Shown here piece after piece: positions 1 to 12,046 of a stretch of DNA of 64,000 nt. Position 1 is the first letter of the stretch, and each line of letters starts with the position of its first letter. This stretch comes from Charina bottae (lineage: Eukaryota > Chordata > Lepidosauria > Squamata > Charinaidae). The stretch spans positions 105,071,981 to 105,135,980 of the forward strand of contig JALMGJ010000002.1 of the NCBI GenBank assembly GCA_023362775.1, given 5' to 3'. A program made the translations under genes and the position numbers. The notes below the pieces were generated by a model. The model searched no databases. It was not told where the DNA came from and worked only from the letters and a program-made list of their open reading frames with translations.

Positions 1-24
1 GGTTTGCCGACCCCTGGTCTAGGG
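1..24. mobile_element. Terminal end of a hAT-type DNA transposon cut by the window edge
   Basis: The first 16 bases end in CCGACCCCTG, the reverse complement of CAGGGGTCGG, a hAT (Charlie-like) terminus. The 8 bases that follow, GTCTAGGG (17-24), carry the TCTAG core that hAT elements prefer as target, so they are probably the right copy of an 8-bp target duplication. The same terminus, GCCGACCCCTG, closes the complete element at 57347-57875. The rest lies outside the window, so the left duplication cannot be checked. Confidence 0.6.
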
Positions 25-1395
25 CACCAAAGTAGGGTTCCAAATTTTGAGAAAAAAAATCAAAAAGTATAAATATTTGCAGGGGGGCATAATGACACTG
101 ATTATATTGTTAGCTGAAGACACCAATTACTGGCAACTAGTCTATGGCCACCACTGGATACCAGACAGCATCTTGGAGTCAGCTAGAAGGATGGCAAGGA
201 ACAACATCACTAATTTGCCTTCTGACAAATGGTTGTGTTGTGACTGGGCACAGTCACAGTGGTGGCTCTTGTAAAATGAGCAAGCATCACCAAGGTAGCA
301 GCTTTGTAAGAATGCCCATACATTACCTACTGTCCTGAAGAAGTTGTCCATCTCTGCTCAATAGTGATGTGTTTTGTGGGTTCATGCAACATAAGGAAGT
401 AGTTGGTAGTATTGTTATCATTTCAAGGGTGAGAATAAAGTTATTTCTAATCCTAAAAATGGAACAGAAAAATTTTAAAATGTTCTCATCTCTCATATCA
501 AAACAGTCTTCTCCAAAAAAAGTTCTATTTACATACAGTATATGGGAGGAATTGTGCCTACATTTCTGCTGTCGTGATAGATATGATTGCCCAGGTCCCA
601 CTATCTCCCTTTGAATTATTGGTCAAAGTGAAATAATATAAGTAGCTCAAGTGGAAGCCTTCCTGAATATTCAATATATGAACCTGAAAGTCAAACTATA
701 AAAAAGGCATTTTGAAACCTAAGACTTCAATTTCATTGGATGGAAGAGAGTATCGATCTTTTATCTGTTGAGTCTTCCCTTTAGCCATAAGAATATGTGG
801 TAACTCACCTATAAAACTGAGGGGATAATTTTTTCCTGCTACCCCAAAATTTACCCCCCTCCCCCGTTAACTTTGTAGTCACTACCCAAGTTGTCAGCTC
901 CAGTTATGTGGGAACTGATTCATCCATCCCATAGTTATGTAACATGGTATATTTATTTTTCCTTTAAAATTACAATAATAATCTCACACAAAACCATCTA
1001 AATAACTGCAGCCAGACAATATCCATCCTTTCCCCCGCCAGGTCCCAGTGTGCAATGATCATAACTGCCCTTCCTGAATTTTCCAACTGCCTGTAAACCT
1101 TACTGACCAGTTCTGTCCCAGGGAAGAAGCCACAGGGACTCTCGCCTTCATATTATTTCAACTTCACTTTCATCTAGTATTGAATAATGTCTATGCACTT
1201 TGTTTTCATTGAGAGTTTCTGACTTGTGCAATCGATAGATGAGAATTATCTACAGTAAATGGAAGCGTATAAATTGTCACTCACTGGTTAGCCATTCAGA
1301 AAGCGATAGATTTGTACAGTCAATTTCTGTTTTTTGCAGTATTAGTACAGTGAATGTGCCAATTATCTAGTCTGGTGATTCCATTTTTTAAAATT
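25..1395. other. AT-rich non-coding sequence, no gene recognised
   Basis: Only short chance ORFs on both strands; no splice-flanked coding segment, SINE head or LINE motif was seen. It would be intergenic or intronic DNA upstream of the first exon at 2266. Confidence 0.5.
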
Positions 1396-1399
1396 TGTT

Positions 1400-1515
1400 C
1401 TTCCTTTCTAATGGTCCAGCTTTCACAGCCATACAGTATGTTACACCAGACAACGTCCTGAGAAAATATATATACCTTTGTTGTCAGTGTGATGTCTCTG
1501 CACTTTAATAGCCCT
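1400..1515 (-). mobile_element. Degenerate RTE/BovB LINE fragment
   Basis: Read on the minus strand, this stretch encodes a peptide with CRDITLTTKV followed by YGCESWTIRKEE. This matches the conserved YGCESW block downstream of the reverse transcriptase in BovB ORF2. Neither the amino-terminal RT nor the 3' end is present here, and the frame closes soon after. It is an old relic; the boundaries are approximate and no target duplication was seen. Confidence 0.6.
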
Positions 1516-1926
1516 TGGCACATATCACTTTAAAAGGGAATTACTTTCTGTAATGAATGAAACCTTCAGGTTCAGGCAAAGTATGTCTGGATAAATTCCA
1601 GTTCAAGGATGCCTATATGTGTTAGACCAGAAGGAAGGATTATGATTGCCATGCTCTGCTGTCCATATGGACACATCTGGATGCATCTGGATAGCCATGG
1701 TGAGAAACAGGATGCTGGCTCAGATAGGCTCTTTGGTCTCTCCAGCAGGGCTGCTATTCTCACACATAAAAGAAGAACAGAGCAGTCAGAGAACTGGAAA
1801 ATGAGGAAGCTAGTTTTTCACATGGTGTTAAATCAGCAAACCTTGGAAGTGGTACAGAGTGCTGCCTGACATGTTATTGTGTGGTTGCCTAATGCTTTTT
1901 ATTTGCACAGCAGAGCAATGAACATG
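1516..1926. other. Non-coding sequence upstream of the first promoter
   Basis: No repeat family or gene recognised. It lies directly 5' of the TATA-like site and the first putative exon, so proximal promoter elements could be here, but I see no distinctive site. Confidence 0.35.
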
Positions 1927-2265
1927 TTTATAAAATGTGGCAGCTGAGATGCAAAGCTGTGTTCGGAGTTGAGGGAGGGTGGAGGAGACTCTTTTGGGTT
2001 GCTATTTCCTTTTCAGCCTGACCCCAGATTGTTTGGAAGGAGTTTCTTCCTCCTCCTGATTCTCCCTCTCTCTCTCCCCCCCCCCACCCCCTCCCAGCCT
2101 CTGAGGGGTGTTAACAAATTACATGCAGACTTTCTTACAGAGCAACTTTTTCTTCTGTCTGATCTAAAAGGAGAAAGCGGACAGGACGGCACTGTCAGTG
2201 ATGGTAAACTTTTGCTCAGTTGGATCTTAATGGCTGGCTGCGCCTCTGTGGATTGAAGAGCGAGG
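1927..2265 (+). promoter_or_regulatory. DLC1: Candidate promoter and 5' UTR of the upstream first exon
   Basis: A TATA-like TTTATAAAA sits at 1927-1935. A pyrimidine-rich tract (about 2045-2100, with a C run) follows, then GC-moderate sequence up to the start codon at 2266. The frame of the main start is open from an ATG at 1969 to a TGA at 2254-2256, so the leader holds in-frame upstream ORFs: up to 95 codons, or 8 codons from the ATG at 2230. The stop is 9 nt before the main start. The transcription start is not visible, and the TATA assignment is an inference from position only. Confidence 0.35.
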
Positions 2266-2380
2266 ATGGCATATCCAGAGAAGTCTCACTTGAGGAGATC
2301 TTTCAGTGAGCACATCAGGGTCTCTACCAACAAAGCCTGGGACATCTTTTGGAAGAGTGCACGAGAAAAGCGTTTATCAG
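2266..2380 (+). CDS. DLC1: Upstream alternative first coding exon, probably of DLC1 (RhoGAP with SAM and START domains)
   Basis: Seen: an ATG in strong Kozak context (A at -3, G at +4), 38 codons plus one base, then a good donor CAG|GTCAGT at 2381. An in-frame TGA at 2254-2256 fixes this ATG as the start. The peptide contains RRSFSEHI and then AWDIFWKSAREKRLS, basic and Ser-rich with two Trp, and does not resemble repeat DNA. It ends in phase 1, so the next exon supplies two bases of a split codon starting with G. Known: DLC1-family isoforms differ in their N-termini and join a common exon starting at the IEAKEACDWL segment just before the SAM domain. Inferred: a G|AG junction would give a Glu followed by IEAKEA. 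DLC1 activates GTP hydrolysis on RhoA at focal adhesions; this peptide would be an isoform-specific N-terminus. Its domains lie beyond the window. The paralogues STARD13 and STARD8 are alternatives. Confidence 0.6.
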
Positions 2381-2677
2381 GTCAGTTGCCCGAGTTCTTT
2401 CATTTGTAAAGTTCCAATGCAAAGCAAATGCTGTTTTGCTTAACAGATTACTTACATGTACCGTTGCATGCCTTGTCTATCCAAAACTGATCGTTCTGGG
2501 AGAAGCTTGGATTCCCGTATGACACCTAGGCACTACAGAACAGGAAATGCAGGTTATTTGGTCTCAAAGTACCTGCCATGTATCAAAAGCTGCTTGACGT
2601 GGTCTCCTTTCTCATTAATATTGACACAAACCAAGCTTCATACATGATGGCAGGCTGAGATGTGTCAAGCAAATATG
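2381..2677 (+). other. Start of the long intron after the first exon
   Basis: Opens with the donor GTCAGT. The exon frame closes at a TAA near 2410, as expected for intron sequence. Nothing else recognised. Confidence 0.45.
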
Positions 2678-2686
2678 CCATATAGT

Positions 2687-2846
2687 TTGTTGTTTATTTG
2701 TTCAGTCGCTTCCAACCCTTCGTGACTTCATGGACCAGCCCACGCCAGAGCTTCCTGTCGGCCGTCACCATCCCCAGCTCCCCCATGGTTGAGTCTGTCA
2801 CCTCCAGAATATCATCCATCCATCTTGCCCTTGGTCGGCCCCTCTT
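2687..2846 (-). mobile_element. 5'-truncated BovB (RTE-type) LINE, 3' end only
   Basis: On the minus strand the 160 bp encode the last part of BovB ORF2: GRPRARWMDDILEV, then DSTMGELG, DRKLWRGLVHEV and a terminal stop. An A-rich 3' end carrying AACAAATAAACAAC follows. Nine-base direct repeats CCATATAGT flank it (2678-2686 and 2847-2855), marking target-primed insertion with 5' truncation. The coding part is open to the stop, suggesting moderate age. Confidence 0.82.
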
Positions 2847-2855
2847 CCATATAGT

Positions 2856-4235
2856 ACATGATGGAATATGGAAACAGGGAATTGCAAAATGCCCTATTAG
2901 TTCTGTCCCTTCAATGCAACTCTCCAAACCTGGCCACCGTAAACAGCTACTACATTTGTACAGCCCAAGAACAAAGCTAAGACACTTGGAATGATTTTTA
3001 AATATATATATATTATATATTTGCATTGGTATATGATACTGTAGGCTTCTAGCATCAATCTGCGTATATATGGAAAGCCAACAGATCCCAAATGATGGTG
3101 TGACCATGAGCAGATGGCTGTGTTGATACTCTGACACACAGTGGGGAAATCTGGTACTGCCAAGTAAACGTTTGCGAAATGTATTCTAAATGAAATACTG
3201 CTCCTAGAGCAAACTCTTTCCAAGACATTTTGGCTTTTTAGCCCGAGGTTATGTAACTATTACCTGTTGGAGACAACATTCCAATCTTCAAAAGAAGAAT
3301 TAAGTTTCTATGCTAACACTGGCAAGAGTGTTGAGCTTTTCCTAGCTTAAATGTCAGCTTGGTCCTTTCAAACTTGGCTGAGATGCAGAAATGCAATTTG
3401 GCAGCTGCAACGTTTCCTGTCAGGTGGTTCCAGTCAGTCTGAACAGGATTCTGCTTCGCAGGTAAGAGAAGCAGGGCTGTGTGCGTCCATCTCTTCACTT
3501 AAGAGGGTCTCTAGTTACTTCAATTCTTGGTATGGCTGCTTTACCACATCCAAGTGAACATGACAACTCCTGAGTTGGCTGCTTATGTGGCCAGGTTAGT
3601 GACCAAAGTGGTGAGGCACGTATTCTTGATGTTGTATTTTCATTCCTCTGGAGTTTATTTTGATCCTGGTTCTTTGTGATCCTGGTTAGCACCTTTTAAG
3701 CAGCGGCTTGCATACAGGAGGAGGGGGAGATAAAATTTTCCTGGTAATAATAAGGCGGGCAGGATGCAATTCTAAGAGAAGGAACCAGGAGATTTAGAAT
3801 GGATTAAAGGAGCGGAATGTTGATTCAACCTTTGTAATGCTAAACGTTTATTCTGCTTGCCGGATCTGCTTACCCTTCATGGGTCAAGGGAATGCCCAAC
3901 AGGACTGCTCTTTCGGGGGATGGGGTTAGGGCAGGACTCACAAGTTGCAGGGAGAACAAGCAAGGGCCATAGGCATAAACAGAACTAAGAAGATAGAGTA
4001 ACATTGAGAAATCCTTTATGTGGCCTTGAACAAACCAGGAACTCTCTGAATTTGGTTGTTCTCTGTAAAGTGGGATAAAGATGAGGGCAGGAAAGTAAAA
4101 GTGAAAGCAGTCAAGTGTTTTGTAGAAGACATAATAAAAACACTAGGCAACCCATGACCTGTTGGGTCATCGTTTCAGAGATATTTTCCTTAGCTAAACA
4201 GAGAAACAGAATGACCATGGGCAGGCAGAAAAGCA
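2856..4235. other. Intronic sequence, no gene recognised
   Basis: Contains a short (TA)n run near 3003-3020 and otherwise unremarkable sequence. ORFs are short and overlap on both strands. Confidence 0.4.
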
Positions 4236-4790
4236 GTGGGAGGGGGAGCGACTTGCGGTTTCCTCATTGACTTCCTTTGTGGGAAGCTGGCAGGGACGTC
4301 CGGAAATCTTCCTTCCTTCCTTCCCTCCCTCCGTCCGTCCTTTCCTCACACATGGAGGGTGAGCGAGGGTGAAGCATGGGTCAGGGAGGGGGTGTGGGGG
4401 TGTGCAAGAGGTGCCACATGGGTCAGGGAGGGTGCATGGGGGTGTGCAAGTGGCTGGCATGGCATGAGCACAGAGGAGCCTGGGAGCTTGCACCGGTGGG
4501 GGAGACTTACCTGAGCAACTTGCGACCTTCCCTGCTGGCTTTCCCACTGAGTTTCTCCCTGCCAGCAAATACTTTGCTTGTGGAAAGCTGGCAGGGAGCG
4601 TTGGCACAACGCAATCAAGTTTAGACTTCCTGCCAGCTTCCCCACTGACTTGTGGGAAGCTGGCAGGGTACACTGAAAATGCCGATCACTTGACTGTGGC
4701 TGACCATGGCAGCGCAGTGGTGCTGAAGCAGCCACAACTTTACCAAATTTCATTCCCATGGGAGTAATGGGTCCTGGCATTCTGCAAGTT
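4236..4790. repeat. GC-rich minisatellite-like repeat, possibly a decayed DNA transposon
   Basis: GGGAAGCTGGCAGGG-like units recur in both orientations at about 4279, 4591 and 4659. A roughly 46-bp unit containing CATGGGTCAGGGAGGG and GGGGGTGTGCAAG is present twice around 4375-4455. A (TTCC)n/(CCGT)n tract lies at about 4310-4340. The end, with CCCCACTGACTT and GCCGATCACTTGACTGTGG, resembles the interior of the TA-flanked element at 43369-43774, so this may be a rearranged relative of it. The overlapping ORFs here are repeat artefacts. Confidence 0.45.
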
Positions 4791-5534
4791 AGCCCATTTG
4801 AGGTACCTTGCTTCAAAAATGTTGCCCTATGATGTACCGTTTCGCCCAATTGAAGGTTACAAACAGACACAAGAGTTTTAGTAGTACATAGATTTCCTGT
4901 TGCCAAGGCTCCGAAACTTGAGCCCCACACTGCACACATATACTTGCATCATTAAAAAATAAAAATACCTTAAAGCTAGAACTTTTGTGAGGGAATATCT
5001 TCTATAGCATATAATTTAAAAATGGCCTATAATGCAGAATGCAGAGACTTTCCCCACTTTCACCTAACCATGGCAAAAGCATTCCCTGCAATATCCTTTT
5101 TTTGCCATGTCCCCATGATACCATCATTTCATTCTTCTTCAATTAGTGAGACAAGCTTAAATTCTCTGTGGTGGTACCACTGTTAAAATGTTTTCCCTTT
5201 GAAGCCAACAGCATCCACCATCAGCTACAAGGCATGTAAAATATGTTACACTTTGCCAACCATTATGTTGGAGGTGAAGTTGGGTGACCAGTAGCAGGTT
5301 GGATCAGAAAGGTCATCTCAAGCTTGGTCATTTCAGGACACACCCTTTGCCCTCTGATCTCCAGAAAACATCTCCTGTTGTCATTCTGCTGTTGTCTCCA
5401 TAAACGGTTGGGCAGAGCAGTGTTGATTGGTGGTCTTTGGGATTTGTGCAAGAGCAGTAGCAGTTTATTTTTTAGTACAGTGCTCCTTTAGCAGCCTCAT
5501 TCTAGTAGCTTGCACTCCCTTCCAGAAGCCCATA
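4791..5534. other. Intronic sequence, no gene recognised
   Basis: No repeat family, splice-flanked ORF or RNA gene seen. Confidence 0.4.
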
Positions 5535-5818
5535 TCTGTCTATGTCTATGTCTATGTCTATGTCTATGTCTATGTCTATGTCTATGTCTATGTCTATGTC
5601 TATGTCTGTCTATGTCTATGTCTATGTCTATGTCTATGCCTATGCCTATGCCTATGCCTATGCCTATGCCTATGCCTATGCCTATGCCTATGCCTATCTC
5701 TATCTCTATCATCTCTATCTCTATCTCTATCTCTATCTCTATCTCTATCTCTATCTCTATCTCTATCTCTATCTCTATCTCTATCTCTATCATCTCTATC
5801 TCTATCTCTATCTCTATC
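5535..5818. repeat. Compound hexanucleotide array (TCTATG)n-(CCTATG)n-(TCTATC)n
   Basis: About 284 bp of 6-bp units in three homogeneous blocks: TCTATG to about 5638, CCTATG to about 5696, then TCTATC to the end. A TCTG slip occurs in the first block and two TCTATCATC interruptions in the third. Each block differs from its neighbour by one base per unit. The ORFs reading SMSMSM, YVYVYV and EIEIEI are products of this array. Confidence 0.97.
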
Positions 5819-8800
5819 AGCTATCTGATATGGTTTGGAACAGAGGCAGTAGAGGAAGGCTAGGGATTGGCAGCAATTTCATTCTGGTAACTCAGCAATG
5901 GGGAAAAGTCTTTTCATTGAAACATCTCAAGTATTTGAAAAGAGCTGAGCAGGAGGGAGTGCAGCTCACCTACTCTCCTCTGGAATTTGGGCCAATTATT
6001 TCAAACAATAGTAAAATTTTAAAGTTTTTTTAATTAGCTCACCAAAGCTAATTACACAGATGAATGGATAGTTCAAAGCCAGTTGTATATAAGGTTTCCT
6101 TGCCCCACAGGAATTAAATGAGACATCAATATTTAAAGATAGTTATTATTGCCCAAAATGGCTTCTTTCCATCATTTATTTCTGCTTGATTTTGGTAGCT
6201 GCTAGAGAAGATAGTGTCTCCCCCTCCCCAACTTGTCTGGTGGGTCAGCAGCCTCCCCGCCTCCCAATAAGACATACAAATACTTTGAATAAAATAATTT
6301 ATTAAAAAAAAACCGGTTCCCCAAATTCCATCCCATCTGAACATGACCAAGGCAGATAGAGTAGACCCAACTCTATTGGTAGTTAAAATAATCAGGGGCA
6401 ATGAATGTCTTTAACCACTACACAATATAAATTATCTTAGAGAAGTGAATGGCTATTGTTTGGGGGGGGGGAACCTCCTACATCTGGGGAGATACTGTCT
6501 TCATCTATTCACCCTCAAAACTTTCATAAAAGAATGTATGCAGAGATGGAAGAATATATCTTCTGGAAGATCTGGTGTGATGAAGAATACTTTGATGCAT
6601 GCTTCATAAGGTCTGACACGACCATCTAGGGCTACATGGAGTTCTAGAACCTTGTACAATCAGGCTTCTCAACAACAAAGAAGACTGTAACATCCAGATT
6701 AATATGATTATCCATCAACATGGGGTGGTCACAGGTGGATGCATGATGTGTTGTCTTCCTAACTACCTGAACAAAGTTTCTCACTTTTGTAAGTGGCTAC
6801 AGTCAGCTTGTTCTCTATCTCCCAAGTGGTGTGAGGTCACCTTGAATATAATGTAGTACATTTGTAGAACAAAAGGCTGGAATGTGAATGCAAAAGAAAG
6901 ACAAATGTTTAAAATTATTGAATGACTCCACCTCAGGGCTTTTCCCCCATGTAACCTCAATTTCAATCAAAGTAAAAGGGAAATTGTGGCCTTTACTCAA
7001 AAACTTCACAACATTTTTATTGTATTCAGATTATATTATGAATTAAGCATGAAGCAATACCTAGTATAGAGCACAGGAGGGTCTCCCTTAGCTGAAATTG
7101 ATTTGGGCATTGAATTAGAGTAATGCTGACACATTGCTTCAAATTCCAGATGGCAATATATTTTTTCTTCAAGAGAGAGAGGGGAAAAACTTTTCTTTGG
7201 TGGTGGGATGTATAATATCTGCCATGACAACTGCAATTAATCTGAGATGAAATAACCATTTTTCTTCCACTAGTGGGAGAAATCAGAGTATTTTCAGAGT
7301 TAAACTAAAGCATTCTGTGCATGAGAGGAAAAAAAGCTAATGACAGTAACAAATGGCTAACTTACATGAACTGACTTTGTAAATATTTTTCTTTTAAAGG
7401 CATTTTATGGATGATTCACTAAATGATCTAGCCATATCACACCATCATTTTATGTTTATCTCAGCTGGGAAGCAAGACATTCTTACAGGTGTCCTACAGC
7501 TGGCATTTTTCCTGCTTTGAAAATGTAAGACTAAGTACATGTGCTGTTAAGCATGTATCTGAGAAATGGTGCTTAGTTCTGTCACTCCTACTTTACAGGA
7601 AAGGCAGCTCATTGATGAGGAGGCGTGATCAAAGGATAAACAGTGATCTCACTTCCTTTTCCTTCAACTCAGGGTGGAGGGAGGCCCTGCCAGAAAGCCT
7701 CCAGGCAGTTTCTCATGGCAGTTTTCTTCTTTCTGAGGGTGGGCAGGAAACTGTTCCTCCTCTCTTGTTCTCCCTGTCATGGCGAAAGAGCAGACTAACA
7801 TCACTGCTTGGCAGAACTCTAACATTGTGGGAGGTGAGCGATGCTAGTTTATGCCAGTACAAAATCAGAAAGTAGTTAGCACCTTTTAAGACAAACAGAT
7901 TTTAATAGAAGACATAAGTGAGCTGCAGCTCACAACAGCTTGTGTCTTAAAATAAAATTTGCTAGTTGTCCTTTACTTTTGTTCCCTCTACTAAATGGGA
8001 ATTCAGCTCTGTCATCTTCATTGACAGCAGGACGTACAACCCGCCCTCCTTTTGCTTACTTCTACTAAATGGGTGGCTCTACTGAAATTGATCTTCCCGG
8101 CTGCATCCTCCAGGGAGACAAAGTTTACAAAACAATGGCCAAGAAAACTACAAGGTCACGTCCATGAAGTAATCAGGAGCGGAGTTCCCATTTTGAAGGA
8201 GGCTTTACCTTTTTATTGGGTGGTGGTAGGTCAACAGTAGGAGAAAGGGAGCAGATGCTACCTAACTCAACTGTGCAATAAGTTCACTTATCAAGTGGAG
8301 GAGGGTACAGTATATGAAGGACTGAGTTCACTCCCATCACTCTGCTGCAAAGTGAGAGAAAGTACGGAGGTGGCTTCTTCCATTGCCAATCCTATGGGCC
8401 ACATGCCTGAACAAAGGCTTAAGTGCACAGAAATGGTTTTTTGCTGTTTTGTAGTTCACCCTCCATTGGTCCTCAACATGGGTGTTGGGAGGGGGGAGAG
8501 AGAATAAGGAAGTAGGAGCGGTCATTGTCTTCTCTTGCCTGTATGCTTCCCCACCTATCTCCAGAGGCAAGTCCCTCAAGATATGGTAGGAGAAGAAGTG
8601 CCTGCTATTTCCAAATGCTTCAACGAAATGCAGGAAGGAGGACCAATCCAATGATGGTTTCACTGTTTCCAGATGCTTATCTGCCCTCTGTCTCTCTCTC
8701 TCTGGGATGCTCTTCTGTTTCTGCATCCAACATCTGGATAATGAAGCAGGAAGGATTAGTTACTCAGTGGGATGACAGTGCATAGCCATCCTGAACAGTA

Positions 8801-11800
8801 ACAACAAATGTACCACAAGTAGGTTATACAATATCCTTGAACTTGTCACTCAAAAATCAGGAGACCATGTCAGCAGATGAATGAAGCAACCAGATGGCCC
8901 TTACCCAACCCCATGCAAGTTGTTCAAGAAGGATGGTTTTGATGCTGCTGTATTTACTGAGCAAGAGGGTTGAACACTGACCTCAAGGGCCATTATTGCA
9001 TCTCCAAACAAATAACCATATTCTCTGCAAGTGTGTCTGGTTTTAGTTAGGCTCCAAAGTGTATTCTCTTTTTAAAAACATTCAGCATGTTTGTTTCAAA
9101 TTTCTTCTCGTGTTGTATGTCATTTGTGTAGTCTTAAAATGGCAACGGCCTATGAAACATAGTGTGTTTTCTGTCTTTACAGACATGGAGAGTGAGAAGG
9201 CATTGTTTAGAAAAAGAAATGTGTAATAGAAAGTTTGGGCTTTAAGATGAAAGTGTATTATTAGATTAATAAAGTGACAAATAGCATTTCTACAACACAA
9301 TCACAATTCAGCTTTATATATACAAATAAAACTGTGTTTTATTTTCTACTATAAACTTTGAGGCATAGATAACTGTTTAGAATTTCCTAGGTATTTCAGT
9401 TCCTAGTATTTGTTGCTATTTTGGATCATGAAACAAACTGCATACATACTTGTTCAGTACAAAAAGTACATTTGCAAATGTAGTTACAGTACGCTGCAGA
9501 AGCCAACCCACTTTTATGTAGGTTTCCAGGGAGCTGTTCAGGCATTTTCCATTTCAGTAGGTTAATGAATTATTGGTTAATCCGATCTTTTCTCACTGGA
9601 ATGGCTTTCTCCTAGTACATATTCAAATGCTGGTCTCATATATCAAACACAATTCCCAGCATTTAGTTAAGGATTCTACCAGAAATTATCTCGGCTGGAT
9701 GAGGACGCAGTCCCATCCTTTGTGAAACCCCTGGTTTTAATTTTACTTCCAGGTGCCATGCTGTGGAGTGATACCTCACATGCAATGAACGTTCTACATC
9801 GAAGTAAAGCAGAAATCCATGTTGCTGCTGCTCTTTCACTCTGAGGAGACAGAGAATAACAGTATAGTATAGGAACAGTAGGGATTGAGTACGCACGCTC
9901 AGGGAGAGCTCGTCTTCCTTGGGTACTGCTGTAGGAAATGCTGCAGCAAACCAGCAATTTAAACTATTTATTGTCCAGCAGGGAAACCAGCAGTGAACAG
10001 TCCTCTGAAAGTTAGTTCTCACACTGTCAAAAGTAAACAACCTGATACAAGATCAGGCTATTACCAAAATGAGGAACAGATGGAAACTGTATCTCTGGCC
10101 CAAAAAAGGATTTACTTCTAACCCTTTACATGGAGTGTGTGGGAGGAAGTGCTAGAAATTTGACAATTGATGGTTAGACATACATAGAGCTCACATTTGA
10201 TTCGTAGCAGCTGCTGGAACTCTTTCGCAATGGTTCCATAGTTTTGCTGCAATAAATCTCTTTTTCTGACCCTCCATGTCCTGAGAAATGCATTCTTGCA
10301 GTGTTTTGCCTTATTAGCTAAGAGAGCTCTGACAAGTCCTCAGCTATTACTTGCCTTCTGTTGCAAACTAACCAAATGGCAGGCAGGCATGGAAAACTCT
10401 ACATACAACAGGGCTTTTTAATGCTTGTAAACTTAAATTTGGGGAAAATTTCTGCAGGTCGCCTCTGATCTCCAGATAGTCCAGGGGCATCCTCCAAGGG
10501 AAGCATTTGACACCAGAACTATTATAAAATATATATAATGGCCATATTTGAACCAAGAGCTGTGCAGAATTTGATAAGTTGCCTCACTATTGCTTAAATT
10601 GCATACAGCTTAGTTAAAGAAGCTGCACTGGTGTCAGTTCTCACTGGACGATGGTTTTGAAAGACGCACACCAAGATTTGCTTGCTGTTCTGCGTTGACT
10701 AGAGAGTTCATACAGTATGTTGTGTATGTGCCAGAGGGGGGCAGCAAAGTAGCAACAGGTCCTGCTATTGAAAAGAGAGCTGAGATTGTCAGCTTCTTTG
10801 GTGAAGAAACTGGTACTAAGTTTTCTTGGAAGAGAAAACATTAGACAGCATTGGAAAGCTTGTGAAAAGAAACACAACGGTAGGGGTTTCTTCTCATACA
10901 AACAGCAGAGATGCCTTTTTATTAGTATAGTATCCTTGCAGCTTCTCTTACCTGGTTGTGAACTGCAAACAAGAACAAGTAAGTTGTTCAGCTCGTCCAT
11001 CAATATACACCATACTGCTTATGAAGTAGTTTGGAGTTCTTTTCATTTTACTTGAATTCAGCCGTTAAAATTTTACCTTTGGAAGACAATCTTACTCGGC
11101 TACGAGTGATCGCCAATGAATGAATGAATCTTGTAAGGGATTGAAAGATATGTAATACTGGTAGGAGAAAACATAAAAATATCTAAGTGTGTGATTGAAG
11201 ATATTAAAAACCAAACTCTTCTCCTAGGCAGCAATAAAATGTTACCCTTAGCCCTCCCTGCCAAATAATGAGAAATTCTAGGGAGGCCTTATTTACCCAA
11301 CTTCTGTTTCCTTTAGGAAAGGGTCAGTGGAAGCTTTTTGCATTTTGGAATATTGAATTTAACATGTGTATACATGGAGCCTAAAGGCTTACTGTGGACA
11401 GACAAGTCCATTAGCCTACATCAATTATCTGGAAGGAGGCAGTTCCTAAACATGACCTTCTAGGAGATTGTAAAGACCCCTTGCTTCTTTTTCACCAACA
11501 TGAATAGCCATTTTTTTTTAAAAAAATGTGGACTTTTGTGATTCAGTGGGCTGTATAAGACTGAGACATGTTTCTTAAAAACAGGTTGGCAACATCCCAT
11601 CCCTGTTTATCTGTTACCCTAGAGTTTTCTGCAATAGCACCACCAACACTCAGTGGCAAACTGCAAGACAACACTGATACCATTTTGGGTGGGAAACAAA
11701 CTAACATAGAGCCAGTGTTTTAAGCCTATTGTAGGGTTAAGACAACTAGAAAAGTATGTGTGTCAGAGAGAATCCTAAACCTACCTAAAGCTAAGGAAAT

Positions 11801-12032
11801 TGTGAAAAATCCTTACCTATTTCTCCAGTGAGGTGATTATATTGCTGCTCCATCTGCTCTGATTCTTGGTTGTTAGAAATAAGGATGATTATTAGCTGCT
11901 GAAAAGTGCTTGTCACCTCAAGAAGAATCCCTTTCCCTCCCTAGAATTTCTAGATTTTTAAAAGTTCTTTTTAAAAGATTTTAATATTTGGAATTCATGT
12001 TTAATATAATATTGTAAACAGCCTGGAGTCAC
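5819..12032. other. Repeat-poor intronic stretch of about 6.2 kb
   Basis: No SINE, LINE or transposon with recognisable termini, and no convincing exon. Only homopolymers (a G run near 6461) and small AT-rich patches. The ORFs of up to about 130 codons lack repeat or protein similarity that I recognise and overlap antisense ORFs. Confidence 0.4.
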
Positions 12033-12046
12033 TTTAGTAATAATTA

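Noticed and set aside
2381..2410. Extension of the first exon past 2380
   Set aside because: The frame continues only ten codons to a TAA, and the donor CAG|GTCAGT is a better end; phase also matches the second first exon.
4194..4939. Overlapping 159- and 197-codon ORFs on the minus strand
   Set aside because: They read through the GC-rich tandem and inverted repeats and overlap each other in different frames.
5427..6033. ORFs of repeated dipeptides on both strands
   Set aside because: Products of the hexanucleotide array.
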